Below are positions 1 to 8,113 of a DNA stretch of 54,182 nt, in pieces. This DNA comes from Oscillibacter sp. (lineage in GTDB: Bacteria; Bacillota; Clostridia; Oscillospirales; Oscillospiraceae). The notes beneath the pieces are model-generated. The model worked only from the letters and a program-made list of their open reading frames with translations, was not told the origin of the DNA and ran no database searches. The stretch is taken from the NCBI GenBank assembly GCA_022795445.1, contig JAAWGR010000012.1:1-54182 (forward strand), read 5' to 3'. Position numbers and translations under genes: made by a program. Within the stretch, counting starts at the first letter, position 1; every line of letters starts with the position of its first letter.

Positions 1-494
1 CCCATGTCCAGCACCCGGTTGACCAGCCGGGGCGTGTGGGAGGACAGACCGATGTGCCGAACGGTCCCTTCCGTTTGCAGTTTTTGGATGTATTCCAAAA
101 CGCCGCTTTCCAAAATCTTGTCCCAATCGAATTCTTCATCAATACAGTGGAGAAATCCGAAGTCGATGTAGTCGGTTCCTAGGGCGGAGAGCTGCCATTC
201 AACAGAGTGTTTAATGGTATCCAGATCGGTAGTCCAGCCATATTTCCCGCTTTGATAGTCTGCGCCGAAGTGGATTTGGAAATAGAGTTTTTCCCGCATC
301 CCTGCAATGGCCTTTCCATAGGCGGGGAAAGGTACGGCATCCGATGAGGCCATATCAAAAAAGTTAATCCCCGCTTCCAGAGCCATTGTCATAGCAGCTT
401 CTGTCTCTTTTTCACCGGCCATTCCGATGGAACCGGTTCCAAGCCCCAGGATGCTGATGTTCTCGTTCCCTTTTGGAAGCTTACGGTATTCCAT
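1..494 (-). CDS. Aldo/keto reductase family protein, N-terminal part (runs off window)
   Basis: The first 164 or so residues of an NAD(P)H-linked aldo/keto reductase fold protein are encoded here; the rest lies left of the window. The ATG follows an AAGGAGGAAT ribosome site at 501-510. Visible family marks are GLGTGSIG near the N-terminus, a beta-strand ending NFFDMASSD, LGTDYIDFGFLHCID (the conserved His) and VRHIGLSSHTP. The usual catalytic Tyr (five residues after the Asp) reads Asp, and the usual Lys strand reads YFQIHFG, so the classical tetrad is incomplete. I recall a subgroup with this pattern that often carries a C-terminal ferredoxin domain, which cannot be checked here. It is divergent from the intact reductase at 768. 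Confidence 0.85.
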   Translation of the reverse strand, partial: MEYRKLPKGNENISILGLGTGSIGMAGEKETEAAMTMALEAGINFFDMASSDAVPFPAYGKAIAGMREKLYFQIHFGADYQSGKYGWTTDLDTIKHSVEWQLSALGTDYIDFGFLHCIDEEFDWDKILESGVLEYIQKLQTEGTVRHIGLSSHTPRLVNRVLDM

Positions 495-651
495 AAAATG
501 ATTCCTCCTTGCTGCTGAAATTAAGGCTTGAGGTTTCCTGTATTCCTATTGTAACAAAAAAGCTTAAAATGTAAAGAGTCGGACTTACAGTGTTCCATTA
601 CGTTTGTTTGTCTATAAAACGGAGCCCTATTGACACAAATTGGAGCATATA

Positions 652-714
652 ACCAAAAGGTATATACTGCGTAACAAATCGGAACTTCCGCTTTCCGATT
701 TGCTTTTATATAAT
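652..714 (+). promoter_or_regulatory. Promoter element copy 1 (shared with 8114-8176)
   Basis: ACCAAAAGGTATATACTGC at 652-670 is followed by RTAACRAATCG, a perfect 9-bp inverted repeat (677-685 with 693-701) and a TATAAT box at 709-714. The distance from the first base of the motif to the TATAAT is 57 nt, the same as in copy 2 at 8114. The box has no good -35 at 17 bp, which suggests activator dependence. It lies 53 bp upstream of the reductase start at 768. It could be an operator for the LysR protein encoded at 7204 or for an HxlR-type regulator encoded elsewhere; that is inference. Confidence 0.6.
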
Positions 715-767
715 ACAGACAACAAGGACAAATAGGATAATCAATCTCAAAACAGGAGGATTTTATA

Positions 768-1655
768 ATGGAATACGTAACTTTATCCAACGGTGTAAAG
801 ATGCCCGTTCTGGGCTACGGCGTCTACCAGATAACGCAGGACGAATGCGAACGCTGCGTACTGGATGCCCTGAACGTGGGCTACCGTTCGATTGACACCG
901 CCCAGAGCTACTTTAACGAGGAACAGGTGGGTTCCGCTATCCGGAAGTCCGGCGTTCCGCGGAAGGATATTTTCCTGACCACCAAGGTCTGGATCGAGCA
1001 TTACGGCTATGAGGCTGCGAAGGCTTCCGTGATGGAGTCCATGCACAAACTCCAAACAGACTACTTGGACCTGGTTCTCCTGCATCAGCCCTTCTCCGAT
1101 GCCTATGGTGCTTACCGGGCTTTGGAGGAACTCTATGACGAGGGCAAACTCCGGGCCATCGGAATCTCTAACTTCTATGCGGACCGGATGGTGGACTTCG
1201 CGTCTTTCAATCGCATCAAGCCCATGGTGAACCAGGTAGAGGTCCACATTTTCAACCAGCAGAAGACCGCCAAAGAGTGGGCGGACAAATACAGTATTCA
1301 GTTGGAAGCCTGGGCGCCTTTTGGTGAGGGACGGGGCGGCACCTTCAACAATCCTATAATTGCGGACATTGCCCAAAAGTACGGCAAGACTCCTGCCCAA
1401 GTCATGCTCCGCTGGCACATTCAGCGCGGTGTGGTGGTGATTCCCAAGTCCACCCATAAGGAGCGCATGGCGGAAAATCTGAATGTTTTCGACTTCACCC
1501 TGACGGTGCAGGATATGGACATGATCGCTGCACTGGATTTGGAAACCAGTTCTTTCTTTTCCCACCAGGACCCCAAGATGGTGGAATGGTTCGTCCAGAT
1601 GGTGGAGGAGCGGAAGAAACAGCATGACAGTTCCAAAGAGAAAAAGTCTTGGTAA
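768..1655 (+). CDS. Aldo/keto reductase (2,5-diketogluconate reductase-like)
   Basis: A cytosolic NADPH-dependent aldehyde/ketone reductase of 295 residues, the usual size for the family. The complete catalytic tetrad is visible: D43 and Y48 in SIDTAQSYF, K73 in TTKVW and H106 in LVLLHQP. WAPFGEG and VVVIPKSTHKERMAENL are the family's cofactor-binding segments. The start is fixed by AGGAGGA at 754-760, seven bases before the ATG. It is the first gene of a same-strand run of flavodoxin, esterase and dehydrogenase genes, so a role in reducing reactive carbonyls or a specific keto substrate is likely. The substrate cannot be read from sequence. Confidence 0.92.
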   Translation: MEYVTLSNGVKMPVLGYGVYQITQDECERCVLDALNVGYRSIDTAQSYFNEEQVGSAIRKSGVPRKDIFLTTKVWIEHYGYEAAKASVMESMHKLQTDYLDLVLLHQPFSDAYGAYRALEELYDEGKLRAIGISNFYADRMVDFASFNRIKPMVNQVEVHIFNQQKTAKEWADKYSIQLEAWAPFGEGRGGTFNNPIIADIAQKYGKTPAQVMLRWHIQRGVVVIPKSTHKERMAENLNVFDFTLTVQDMDMIAALDLETSSFFSHQDPKMVEWFVQMVEERKKQHDSSKEKKSW

Positions 1656-1704
1656 ATCAGAGGTCAATATGAGATATGGAAAATCACTTGCAGTGAGGAG
1701 TCTT

Positions 1705-2403
1705 ATGAATCTGTATCGCAAATGGGCCGCGTTGGCTCTTGGCCTTTGCGTAACGCTGGCCTTAACTGGCTGCGGCGGAAATGATAGGCAGAGTGCCTTG
1801 GCAGAGGCCCAGACGTCCGGGAACGCAGAAGGCAACTCTATGCCATCTGCTCCAGCAGAGGCCGGCAAAATTTTGATTGCTTATTTTACCGCAGATGAGA
1901 ACCGGGCTGTGGATGCTGTAACCTCTGCCAGCGTCACCACGGTGGACGGTATAGACAAAGGCCGGGTGCGGGCAGTAGCCGACATGATTGCCGATGAGAT
2001 CGGCGGGACCTTGTTCTCCATTCAAACTTCGGTGGAATACCCTACGGACGGCGGCGAACTCATTGACTATGCTGCGGAGGAACAGGAGCAGAATGCCCGC
2101 CCAGAGCTGACCGTTCAGATTGAAAACCTGGAGAACTATGACACAGTTTTCATTGGCTACCCCACATGGTGGTATGACATGCCCCAGGTCCTGTACAGCT
2201 TCTTTGACGCTTACGACTTAGCAGGCAAAACCATCATTCCCTTCAACGCCCACAACGGCAGCCGCTTTTCCGGCACCATCCGCACCATCCAGGAGCTGGA
2301 GCCGGAAGCTGTGGTCATTGAGGATGGCTTCACCGTCAGTGAAAAAGACGTAACGGATGCCGCAGCCGATGTAGCAGAGTGGCTGGAAGGACTTGGATAT
2401 TGA
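1705..2403 (+). CDS. Lipoprotein flavodoxin
   Basis: A 232-residue flavodoxin anchored outside the membrane. The N-terminus MNLYRKW, a hydrophobic stretch and the lipobox LTGC give a lipoprotein signal. The flavodoxin domain starts near residue 52 with GKILIAYFTADEN and continues through IGYPTWWYDMPQVLYSFFD and IPFNAHNGSRFSGT, which form the FMN phosphate and ring loops. An upstream in-frame ATG at 1669 and another start at 1624 exist, but AGGAG at 1695-1699 fits the ATG at 1705 and yields the signal peptide. The gene follows the reductase by 49 bp and is probably cotranscribed with it. Extracytoplasmic flavodoxins of this kind presumably carry electrons at the cell surface; partners are unknown. 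Confidence 0.87.
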   Translation: MNLYRKWAALALGLCVTLALTGCGGNDRQSALAEAQTSGNAEGNSMPSAPAEAGKILIAYFTADENRAVDAVTSASVTTVDGIDKGRVRAVADMIADEIGGTLFSIQTSVEYPTDGGELIDYAAEEQEQNARPELTVQIENLENYDTVFIGYPTWWYDMPQVLYSFFDAYDLAGKTIIPFNAHNGSRFSGTIRTIQELEPEAVVIEDGFTVSEKDVTDAAADVAEWLEGLGY

Positions 2404-2428
2404 ATTGGTTCGTTAACAGAATCTTCAT

Positions 2429-2459
2429 TTGACATGGAGTCCACTCCATCTGATATCCT
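2429..2459 (+). promoter_or_regulatory. MerR-family type promoter with operator in a 19-bp spacer
   Basis: TTGACA (2429-2434) and TATCCT (2454-2459) are separated by 19 bp. The inverted repeat ATGGAGT-CC-ACTCCAT (2434-2449) sits in the spacer. An overlong 19-bp spacer with a GGAGT-N2-ACTCC dyad is the hallmark of promoters activated by MerR-family regulators through DNA distortion. No MerR gene lies in this window, so the regulator would act in trans. It reads into the SLH-flavodoxin gene at 2512. Confidence 0.75.
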
Positions 2460-2480
2460 CTTGCCGTGTAAAACGGCAAG
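2460..2480 (+). other. Leader hairpin
   Basis: A perfect 8-bp stem CTTGCCGT / ACGGCAAG with a 5-nt loop begins immediately at the TATCCT box and lies between promoter and ribosome site. It is followed by a weak T-rich stretch. It may be a transcript-start hairpin or a weak attenuator; the function is unproven. Confidence 0.4.
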
Positions 2481-2511
2481 ACCTCTAAATTTTTGCAAAG
2501 GAGAACCTACT

Positions 2512-3624
2512 ATGAAATCAAAAACCCTCAAGCAGACGATCTCGCTTTTCATGGCCGCCGTCATGCTGCTGGCCCTGAGTGTCACGATCTCCGCCGCATC
2601 CTTCTCCGATGTACCCGCAGGGGCCTCTTACGCCGAAGCCGTCCATTGGGCAGCGGAGCAGGGCTATGTCAACGGCTATGCCGACGGACATTTCGGCGTC
2701 AATGACAATGTGACCCGGGCCCAGCTCTCCGCCATCCTCTACCGGGCGGCGGGCAGTCCTGCCGCCTCCGGAACTACCCGCTTCTCTGACGTGAGCCCGG
2801 ATGCATACTATGTCAATGCCGCCAGCTGGGCCGCAGATAATGGCTTGATCAATGGTTATGCTGATGGCCGCTTTGGTGTCAACGCCCCCATAACCCGCCA
2901 GCAGGTAGCGGCGATCCTCTGGCGCTGGGCCGGTTCTCCGGATGCTGCGGCGGACGCCTACACAGATGCCGCCTCCATTGCCTCCTATGCCCAAACAGCG
3001 GTGGATTGGTCCCGGGCTAACAATATCATAGCCGCCCGGTCCGATGGAAGCTTTGAACCTGCCGTTCCCGCAACTCGCGTAGAGATCGTCTCTGCCCTGT
3101 ATAATTACATGGACAAATTTGCATCCGCCGGAAGCGGCAAGGTGCTGGTGGTCTACTTCTCCGCCAGCGGCAACACTGAAACGGTAGCAACGACCATCGC
3201 CGAAACTCTCAACGCCGATATTTTCGAGCTGGTCCCTGAGACGCCCTACACCGACGCGGACCTGAACTGGACCGTCTCCGGAAGCCGGGTCAACCAGGAG
3301 CATGAGGATACCGCAAAGCAGAACGTGAAACTGGCGAAAAATACCGTAGACAACTGGGCGGACTATGATGCCGTGTTCATCGGTTATCCCATCTGGTGGG
3401 GCATCGCCGCATGGCCGGTGGACAGCTTTGTCTCCGCCAATGACTTCACTGGAAAGACTGTTGTTCCCTTCTGCACGTCGTCCTCCAGCGGATTGGGGGA
3501 CAGTGGCAGCTTGCTCCAGGATTTAGCGGAAGGCGGCGACTGGCTGGAGGGCCGGCGGTTCCGCAGCAGCGCAGAGGAAAGCGAAATTGTAGAATGGGTG
3601 GAAAGCCTGCAAATTTCTGAATAA
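2512..3624 (+). CDS. SLH-domain protein fused to flavodoxin
   Basis: A 370-residue exported protein that joins cell-wall anchoring to an electron carrier. Residues 1-28 are a Sec signal peptide ending SAA. Three S-layer homology repeats follow: FSDVPAGASYAEAVHWAAEQGYVNGY, FSDVSPDAYYVNAASWAA and YTDAASIASYAQTAVDWS, each with a TRAQL/TRQQV/TRVEI motif. From about residue 203 (GKVLVVYFSASGNTE) a complete flavodoxin domain runs to the C-terminus with GYPIWWGIAAWPVDSF and PFCTSSSSGLGDS. GCAAAGGAG at 2495-2503 supports the ATG at 2512 over an earlier in-frame one at 2434. Downstream is a strong terminator. I infer an FMN protein held on the wall by SLH binding to pyruvylated polymers, working with the lipoprotein flavodoxin upstream. 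Confidence 0.88.
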   Translation: MKSKTLKQTISLFMAAVMLLALSVTISAASFSDVPAGASYAEAVHWAAEQGYVNGYADGHFGVNDNVTRAQLSAILYRAAGSPAASGTTRFSDVSPDAYYVNAASWAADNGLINGYADGRFGVNAPITRQQVAAILWRWAGSPDAAADAYTDAASIASYAQTAVDWSRANNIIAARSDGSFEPAVPATRVEIVSALYNYMDKFASAGSGKVLVVYFSASGNTETVATTIAETLNADIFELVPETPYTDADLNWTVSGSRVNQEHEDTAKQNVKLAKNTVDNWADYDAVFIGYPIWWGIAAWPVDSFVSANDFTGKTVVPFCTSSSSGLGDSGSLLQDLAEGGDWLEGRRFRSSAEESEIVEWVESLQISE

Positions 3625-3630
3625 AGTACA

Positions 3631-3672
3631 AAAAGGGAGCTGAAACCTGGAGAAAGGTTCCGGCTCCCTTTT
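3631..3672 (+). terminator. Rho-independent terminator
   Basis: AAAAGGGAGC pairs perfectly with GCTCCCTTTT across a structured loop that itself contains ACC/GGT. It follows the SLH-flavodoxin stop at 3624 and precedes the esterase ribosome site, so it separates or attenuates the two genes. Confidence 0.75.
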
Positions 3673-3691
3673 CCTACGAGGAGGAATCATT

Positions 3692-4504
3692 GTGCATTTG
3701 ACGCCCTGGATTCTGGCGCTCAGCTTGTTTCTGACCAACTGTGCTTCCCTCGCCGCGCCGCTTTCTCCGGAACCAATCGAAACCAGCGCGGCAGTAGAAG
3801 CCCAGTTGGTCACAAGACAGGTTCTGGATGGACAAGAGGGAGAAATTCATTATAGTTATTATTTGCCGGAGGGATATAGCGAAGCGAATGCCTATCCCAT
3901 GATGGTGGTTATGCCGGGCTATGGCCGGATGTGGTTCGGCGAGAACTCCGCCGGACGGAATGTAGAGTGGAACGGCTTTCAGACGTGGCTGGACCGGGGG
4001 ATGATCGTAGTCTCCGCCCAGCTGACAGACTGGCACGAGAAATCCGCCTGTCAGGCCGTGGAACTGACGGAGTACATGATCGAGAATTTTAGGGTGGACA
4101 CCAGCCGGGTCTATGCCGCTGGGTACTCCGCAGGCGGTGAAACCATGTCCCAGGCAGTATCCCTGCGGCCAGACCTGTACGCCGCCTATATCCACGGGGC
4201 TTCCCAGTGGGATGGAACCTATGCGCCAGCCGCGGAAAATCAGGTCGCCGTCTATATTTTCATGGCGGAAAACGACGAGTATTATGGCTCGCAGAAAGCC
4301 AGAACCGCTTATGACGGTTTGCTGTTCGCCTATCAGGAGGCAGGGGTTTCTGATGAGGAAATCGAAAAATTGCTCCAGATTCAAATTCCGGACAATGCCT
4401 GGTTCAACCAGCGGGGCATTTACAATTATTATAGAGATGGCAGCGTATTGTTTGATGAAGAAGAGATCCTTGAGTGGGTGCTGAACCAGGAGAAGCACCA
4501 ATGA
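3692..4504 (+). CDS. Exported alpha/beta hydrolase (esterase)
   Basis: A 270-residue alpha/beta hydrolase of the dienelactone hydrolase/esterase type. The N-terminal 25 residues are a signal sequence; LTNC is a poor lipobox, so cleavage after SLAA is equally possible. The nucleophile elbow is GYSAGGE with Ser146. MAENDEYYG probably carries the acid residue. The His is not obvious from the C-terminal part. The start is GTG at 3692, set by CGAGGAGGA six bases upstream. Its stop overlaps the next start (ATGA at 4501), indicating translational coupling. The role is probably hydrolysis of an ester or activated carbonyl compound outside the membrane. Confidence 0.8.
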   Translation: MHLTPWILALSLFLTNCASLAAPLSPEPIETSAAVEAQLVTRQVLDGQEGEIHYSYYLPEGYSEANAYPMMVVMPGYGRMWFGENSAGRNVEWNGFQTWLDRGMIVVSAQLTDWHEKSACQAVELTEYMIENFRVDTSRVYAAGYSAGGETMSQAVSLRPDLYAAYIHGASQWDGTYAPAAENQVAVYIFMAENDEYYGSQKARTAYDGLLFAYQEAGVSDEEIEKLLQIQIPDNAWFNQRGIYNYYRDGSVLFDEEEILEWVLNQEKHQ

Positions 4505-5187
4505 CTACAAAGCAAGGTTTGAGGATTGCAGTCGATTTCCTGATGTCCGCCATGCTGCTGCTCTTGATGGTCTATGAACGGATTGGAACGCTGCCTCACG
4601 AAGTACTGGGCACAGGAATGTTTGTGCTTTTGATTCTGCATCACATTTTAAACCGCTCCTGGCTGCGGAATCTTTTTAAGGGAAAATATTCGCTTTATCG
4701 GGTCATTCAAACAGCATTTGTTCTTTTGATCTTCTTGACAATGATTGGCTCTATGGCCAGTGGAGTGGTCCTCTCCAGGCATTTGTTTGCCGCTCTGCCC
4801 ATCCGGGACGGGAGATTCATCGCCAGAACAGCCCATATGCTCTGCGGATATTGGGGCTTTGTCCTCATGAGCCTGCACTTGGATCTGCACTGGAACGTCA
4901 TGATAGGAGTTGTCCGCAGGATGCGGGGAGGAGAGCAGGCGTCCCCTTCCGCTGTTTTGGGCCTGCGGCTTGCCGCTGTTTTGGTGGCGCTGTATGGTCT
5001 CCAGTCCTTTTTCGGCCATGATCTCGGCGATTACTTGCTGCTGAGGACTCATTTTGTATTTTTGGAATTTGACCGGCCTGTAGCTTTGCTCCTGCTGGAT
5101 TATCTGGCCATCATGGGCCTGTTCGTCATTTGCGGCTATTATGCTGGGCGACTTTTTCATAGAAAGAACCACGGTTCAAAACCATAA
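4501..5187 (+). CDS. DUF4405-like polytopic membrane protein
   Basis: A 228-residue integral membrane protein with about six hydrophobic segments (for example residues 8-22, 33-48, 69-85, 107-122, 147-166 and 192-214). Histidines at segment edges (LILHHIL, ARTAHMLCGYWG, LMSLHLDLHW) resemble the heme-ligand arrangement of DUF4405 and cytochrome-b561-like domains. If heme is bound, it could pass electrons across the membrane to the exported flavodoxins encoded just upstream; that is inference. CAGGAGAAG lies within the end of the esterase gene and the two genes overlap by four bases. Confidence 0.7.
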   Translation: MTTKQGLRIAVDFLMSAMLLLLMVYERIGTLPHEVLGTGMFVLLILHHILNRSWLRNLFKGKYSLYRVIQTAFVLLIFLTMIGSMASGVVLSRHLFAALPIRDGRFIARTAHMLCGYWGFVLMSLHLDLHWNVMIGVVRRMRGGEQASPSAVLGLRLAAVLVALYGLQSFFGHDLGDYLLLRTHFVFLEFDRPVALLLLDYLAIMGLFVICGYYAGRLFHRKNHGSKP

Positions 5188-5261
5188 CGGAGGGAGAACT
5201 TTATGAAAGCCTGGATGTGACCAGCGAGGAATACAACAAGTGGACAGATTCCAGCCTTTGA
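5184..5261 (+). pseudogene. Possible C-terminal remnant of a lost gene
   Basis: An open frame without its own start runs from the stop of the preceding gene to a TGA at 5259-5261. It encodes a plausible acidic C-terminal tail containing ESLDVTSEEYNKW. The only ATG in the area (5203) is in another frame and stops after five codons. It looks like the tail of a gene deleted from the cluster. It is short enough to be chance. Confidence 0.3.
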
Positions 5262-5290
5262 TCGGACTTTGATGGAAAGGAAGGTTCTTT

Positions 5291-6421
5291 ATGAATTTTC
5301 AGTATCACAATCCTATCCGTTTCGTTTTCGGCACAGATGCCATCAACCAGCTGCCAGAGTTTTGCCAGGACCGGAAAGTTCTCCTGATATATGGCGGAGG
5401 CGCTATTCAGAAAAACGGCGTCTACGACCGGCTGGCTGGTACATTGAATGCCGTTGGCATTCCTTTTGTGGAATTTGGAGGCGTTACCGCCGCCACATAT
5501 CAGACAATCCTGGACGGCATTGCCCTGGCCCAGCGGGAACAGGTGAACGCCATCGTTGAGATCGGCGGCGCCAGTGTCATGGACACTGGAAAAGCCATCG
5601 CTTTCGGTGTAGTTCATGAAGGCCTTGAGGATTTTATTGAGGGCCGCACAAAATCTGATGGAAAGCATCTTTTCGATATCGTTGTTCCTACATATCCTTC
5701 TACCGGCTCAGAAGCCAACGGTGTCTGCGACATCATGGAATACAAAGGGCATGGCACGGAGTTGTTCGGCGCATGGCCGGACATTTGCCTGATGGACCCC
5801 ACTGTCACGCTGTCCCTAGACCGTCAAAGCACCGCTTATTCCGTCCTGGTCTGCTTCATCCAGGCCAGCGCCTGGTTCATCGGCAATCACCAAAACGATA
5901 TTGCCAAAGGCTTTGCCAAAACGGTCCTTCGAACCTTGCTGGAAAGCTATAAAAAGCTCCTTGCGGACCCGGCGGACCTGCGGGCCAGAGAACATGTCAT
6001 GTGGGCTTCCTGCGTGAACACCATGGGCGTGTTCCGCTCCGGTGTGGACAATTTTTACCCCTGGACGCTCTTCTCAGTTGGGTATATTCCCCGGGTGGCC
6101 CATGGCGTCTCCTACCGGGAAGCTTTGGCGGCTGCCTATCCCAATTGGCTGAAGGGCATTTCCCAGTACCATGTGGGGGATATTCGGATGCTGTTCACAG
6201 AGATATTTGACATAGACCCAGCCCTGGAAGATGCGGCGGTGGTTGAAACAGGCTGCGCGCACCTTCGGATGATAATGCAGGCAGGCGGCATTCCTCTGTC
6301 GCTGTCCGTCCATGGCGCATGTCCCTCTCTGGAATATGTCAGCAGCGCATTAGCGCCGGAGGATTTCGGCGAGTTTACGCTGGAGGAAATGCATCGCATG
6401 ATTTCGGCTTGCTATCAATGA
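5291..6421 (+). CDS. Iron-containing alcohol dehydrogenase homologue lacking most metal ligands
   Basis: A 376-residue member of the group III (iron-type) alcohol dehydrogenase family. The NAD(P)-binding half is intact: LLIYGGGAIQKNGVY, EIGGASVMDTGKAIAFG and TYPSTGSEANG. In the metal-binding half the family's D-x3-H motif aligns with LVCFIQASAW (Val and Gln), and the third ligand His aligns with Phe. Only the last His, in RVAHG, remains. The paralogue at 8779 keeps nearly all of these. The protein is therefore probably not a standard metal-dependent dehydrogenase; it may use another chemistry, regulate, or be decaying. GGAAAGGAAGG precedes the ATG. Confidence 0.8.
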   Translation: MNFQYHNPIRFVFGTDAINQLPEFCQDRKVLLIYGGGAIQKNGVYDRLAGTLNAVGIPFVEFGGVTAATYQTILDGIALAQREQVNAIVEIGGASVMDTGKAIAFGVVHEGLEDFIEGRTKSDGKHLFDIVVPTYPSTGSEANGVCDIMEYKGHGTELFGAWPDICLMDPTVTLSLDRQSTAYSVLVCFIQASAWFIGNHQNDIAKGFAKTVLRTLLESYKKLLADPADLRAREHVMWASCVNTMGVFRSGVDNFYPWTLFSVGYIPRVAHGVSYREALAAAYPNWLKGISQYHVGDIRMLFTEIFDIDPALEDAAVVETGCAHLRMIMQAGGIPLSLSVHGACPSLEYVSSALAPEDFGEFTLEEMHRMISACYQ

Positions 6422-6577
6422 GCGGCAATGTCCAATAATGGTCTCCACAATTTTCCGCAGTGATGTTGCAGGTACGCACAGACTGGATCCAGAGTCTGCT
6501 GAGCAGTGGGCTGTAGTAGAGATGCAGGAAAGAGTAAACATTAAATATTTGTTGAAAACAGAAAGGTGGCCTTTTAT

Positions 6578-7111
6578 ATGGGTAAAAAGATTTTGATTTT
6601 AGCCGGCAGTCCCCGAAAGGGCGGAAACTCCGATATTTTGTGCGATGAATTTGCCAGAGGCGCAGAGGAGACTGGACATCAGGTTCAAAAAATCTACGTT
6701 CACACGCTGCATATTGGCGGCTGCATGGCCTGTTACGCTTGCCGGAGCACGGGCGTCTGCGTTCAGAAGGACGGTATGGCGGAGGCCTTGGAGGCGTTAA
6801 TTACAGCGGATGTTATTGTCCTGGCGACTCCTGTTTATTTTTACTCTATGGATGGGCAGCTCAAAACCCTGATCGACCGGACACTGCCCAGATACACCGA
6901 AATCCAAGATAAGGATTTTTACTTTATCGCCACAGCCGCTGCGGGCAAACGGGCTATGGAACGGACCATGGATGCTCTGCGGGGATTCACAGACTGCCTC
7001 CCTGGGGCGAAATGCAAGGGCCAAATCTACGGTTCTGGCGTTTATCAAAAGGGCGAGGTTCGAGACACTCCGGCTATGGCGGAAGCCTATCAGGCAGGGA
7101 AACATGCTTAA
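6578..7111 (+). CDS. NADPH-dependent FMN reductase / iron-sulfur flavoprotein-like
   Basis: A 177-residue flavodoxin-fold reductase. The FMN phosphate loop is ILAGSPRKGGNSD at residues 6-18. GGCMACYACRSTGVCVQKDG at about residues 47-66 is the cysteine-rich loop typical of this NAD(P)H:FMN oxidoreductase group, and ATPVYFYSMDGQLKTLIDR is the isoalloxazine-binding segment. The ATG at 6578 follows AAAGGTGG; an upstream GTG at 6566 lies inside that ribosome site and is less likely. It may supply reduced flavin to the cluster's flavoproteins. The 156 bp before it hold no gene. Confidence 0.85.
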   Translation: MGKKILILAGSPRKGGNSDILCDEFARGAEETGHQVQKIYVHTLHIGGCMACYACRSTGVCVQKDGMAEALEALITADVIVLATPVYFYSMDGQLKTLIDRTLPRYTEIQDKDFYFIATAAAGKRAMERTMDALRGFTDCLPGAKCKGQIYGSGVYQKGEVRDTPAMAEAYQAGKHA

Positions 7112-7203
7112 AAGAACGAGGCGGTCTCGAACGCGGGCTTGGCTGCCTTCTTTACAATCTCCTGCATAAACTGGTAAAATACCCTCAGGAAAGGAGGCGG
7201 CCT

Positions 7204-8097
7204 ATGTACAATCCACAATTAGAGACCTTCCTCCGCGTGGCGGATGCGGGCAGCTTCAACAAGGCGGCGGAGGAACTGTTTATCACCCCGCCTGCTGTTA
7301 TCAAACAGATCATGTCCCTGGAGTCCAACTTAGGGTTTCCGCTGTTCATCCGCAGCCACCGGGGCCTGACCCTGACGCCGGAGGGCAAATCCCTTTACCG
7401 GGACGCCCAATACGTCATCCAATACTGCAAAGATGCCATCATCCGGGCGAAAAACGCATCCCAGGAGGGGGATAAAGTCATCCGCATTGGCACTTCCCCC
7501 ATGACGCCGGGACAGTTTCTTATGGACCTGTGGCCCCGGATTCACGAGCATTGCCCAGATATCAAATTCAAGCTGGTGCCTTACGAGAACTCGCCGGAGA
7601 ACGCCCGGGAGATTCTGCGAAACCTGGGAGAGCATATTGATATTGTGGCAGGGCCGTTTGATCAGGACTTTTTGATAACCCGGCAGTGCGCAGCGCTGGA
7701 GCTATCCAAAGAACCCGTGCAGTGCGCTGTGTCGATTTACCATCCTCTGGCTCAGAAGGAACAGTTGACCATCCAAGACCTCTATGGGGAGAATTTTCTC
7801 CTGATCCGCCGCGGCTGGAACCAGTACCTGGACCAGCTGCGGGACGAGCTGTGGCAGGAGCATCCACAAATCAAAATCGTGGATTTCGATTTCCTCAGCA
7901 TCAATGTCTTCAACCAGTGCGAAAACTCCGAAGACATCATGATGACCATTGACAATTGGAAGAATATCCACCCCCTTCTGAGGACCATACCAGTGGATTG
8001 GAATTACACAATTCCTTTTGGTCTGCTTCACGCGCCGCGACCTTCGGATACCGTGCAGATTTTCCTGAATGCGGTCAAAGCAGTGCTGGAGTTATAG
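7204..8097 (+). CDS. LysR family transcriptional regulator
   Basis: A 297-residue LysR-type activator, standard length. The winged helix-turn-helix occupies residues 4-62 (ETFLRVADAGSFNKAAEELF, TPPAVIKQIMSLE, FIRSHRGLTLTPEG). The effector-binding domain starts near residue 90 with VIRIGTSPMTPGQFL. GGAAAGGAGGCGGCCT sets the ATG at 7204; the frame stays open upstream but has no better start. It lies at the centre of the redox cluster and 16 bp before promoter element copy 2, so it is the leading candidate to bind 652-714 and 8114-8176. The ligand is unknown. Confidence 0.9.
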   Translation: MYNPQLETFLRVADAGSFNKAAEELFITPPAVIKQIMSLESNLGFPLFIRSHRGLTLTPEGKSLYRDAQYVIQYCKDAIIRAKNASQEGDKVIRIGTSPMTPGQFLMDLWPRIHEHCPDIKFKLVPYENSPENAREILRNLGEHIDIVAGPFDQDFLITRQCAALELSKEPVQCAVSIYHPLAQKEQLTIQDLYGENFLLIRRGWNQYLDQLRDELWQEHPQIKIVDFDFLSINVFNQCENSEDIMMTIDNWKNIHPLLRTIPVDWNYTIPFGLLHAPRPSDTVQIFLNAVKAVLEL

Positions 8098-8113
8098 CGT
8101 CTTTTTGGCTGTT

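Noticed and set aside
5201..5668. A 155-codon antisense frame before the first dehydrogenase
   Set aside because: No ribosome site or family; opposite an intact gene.
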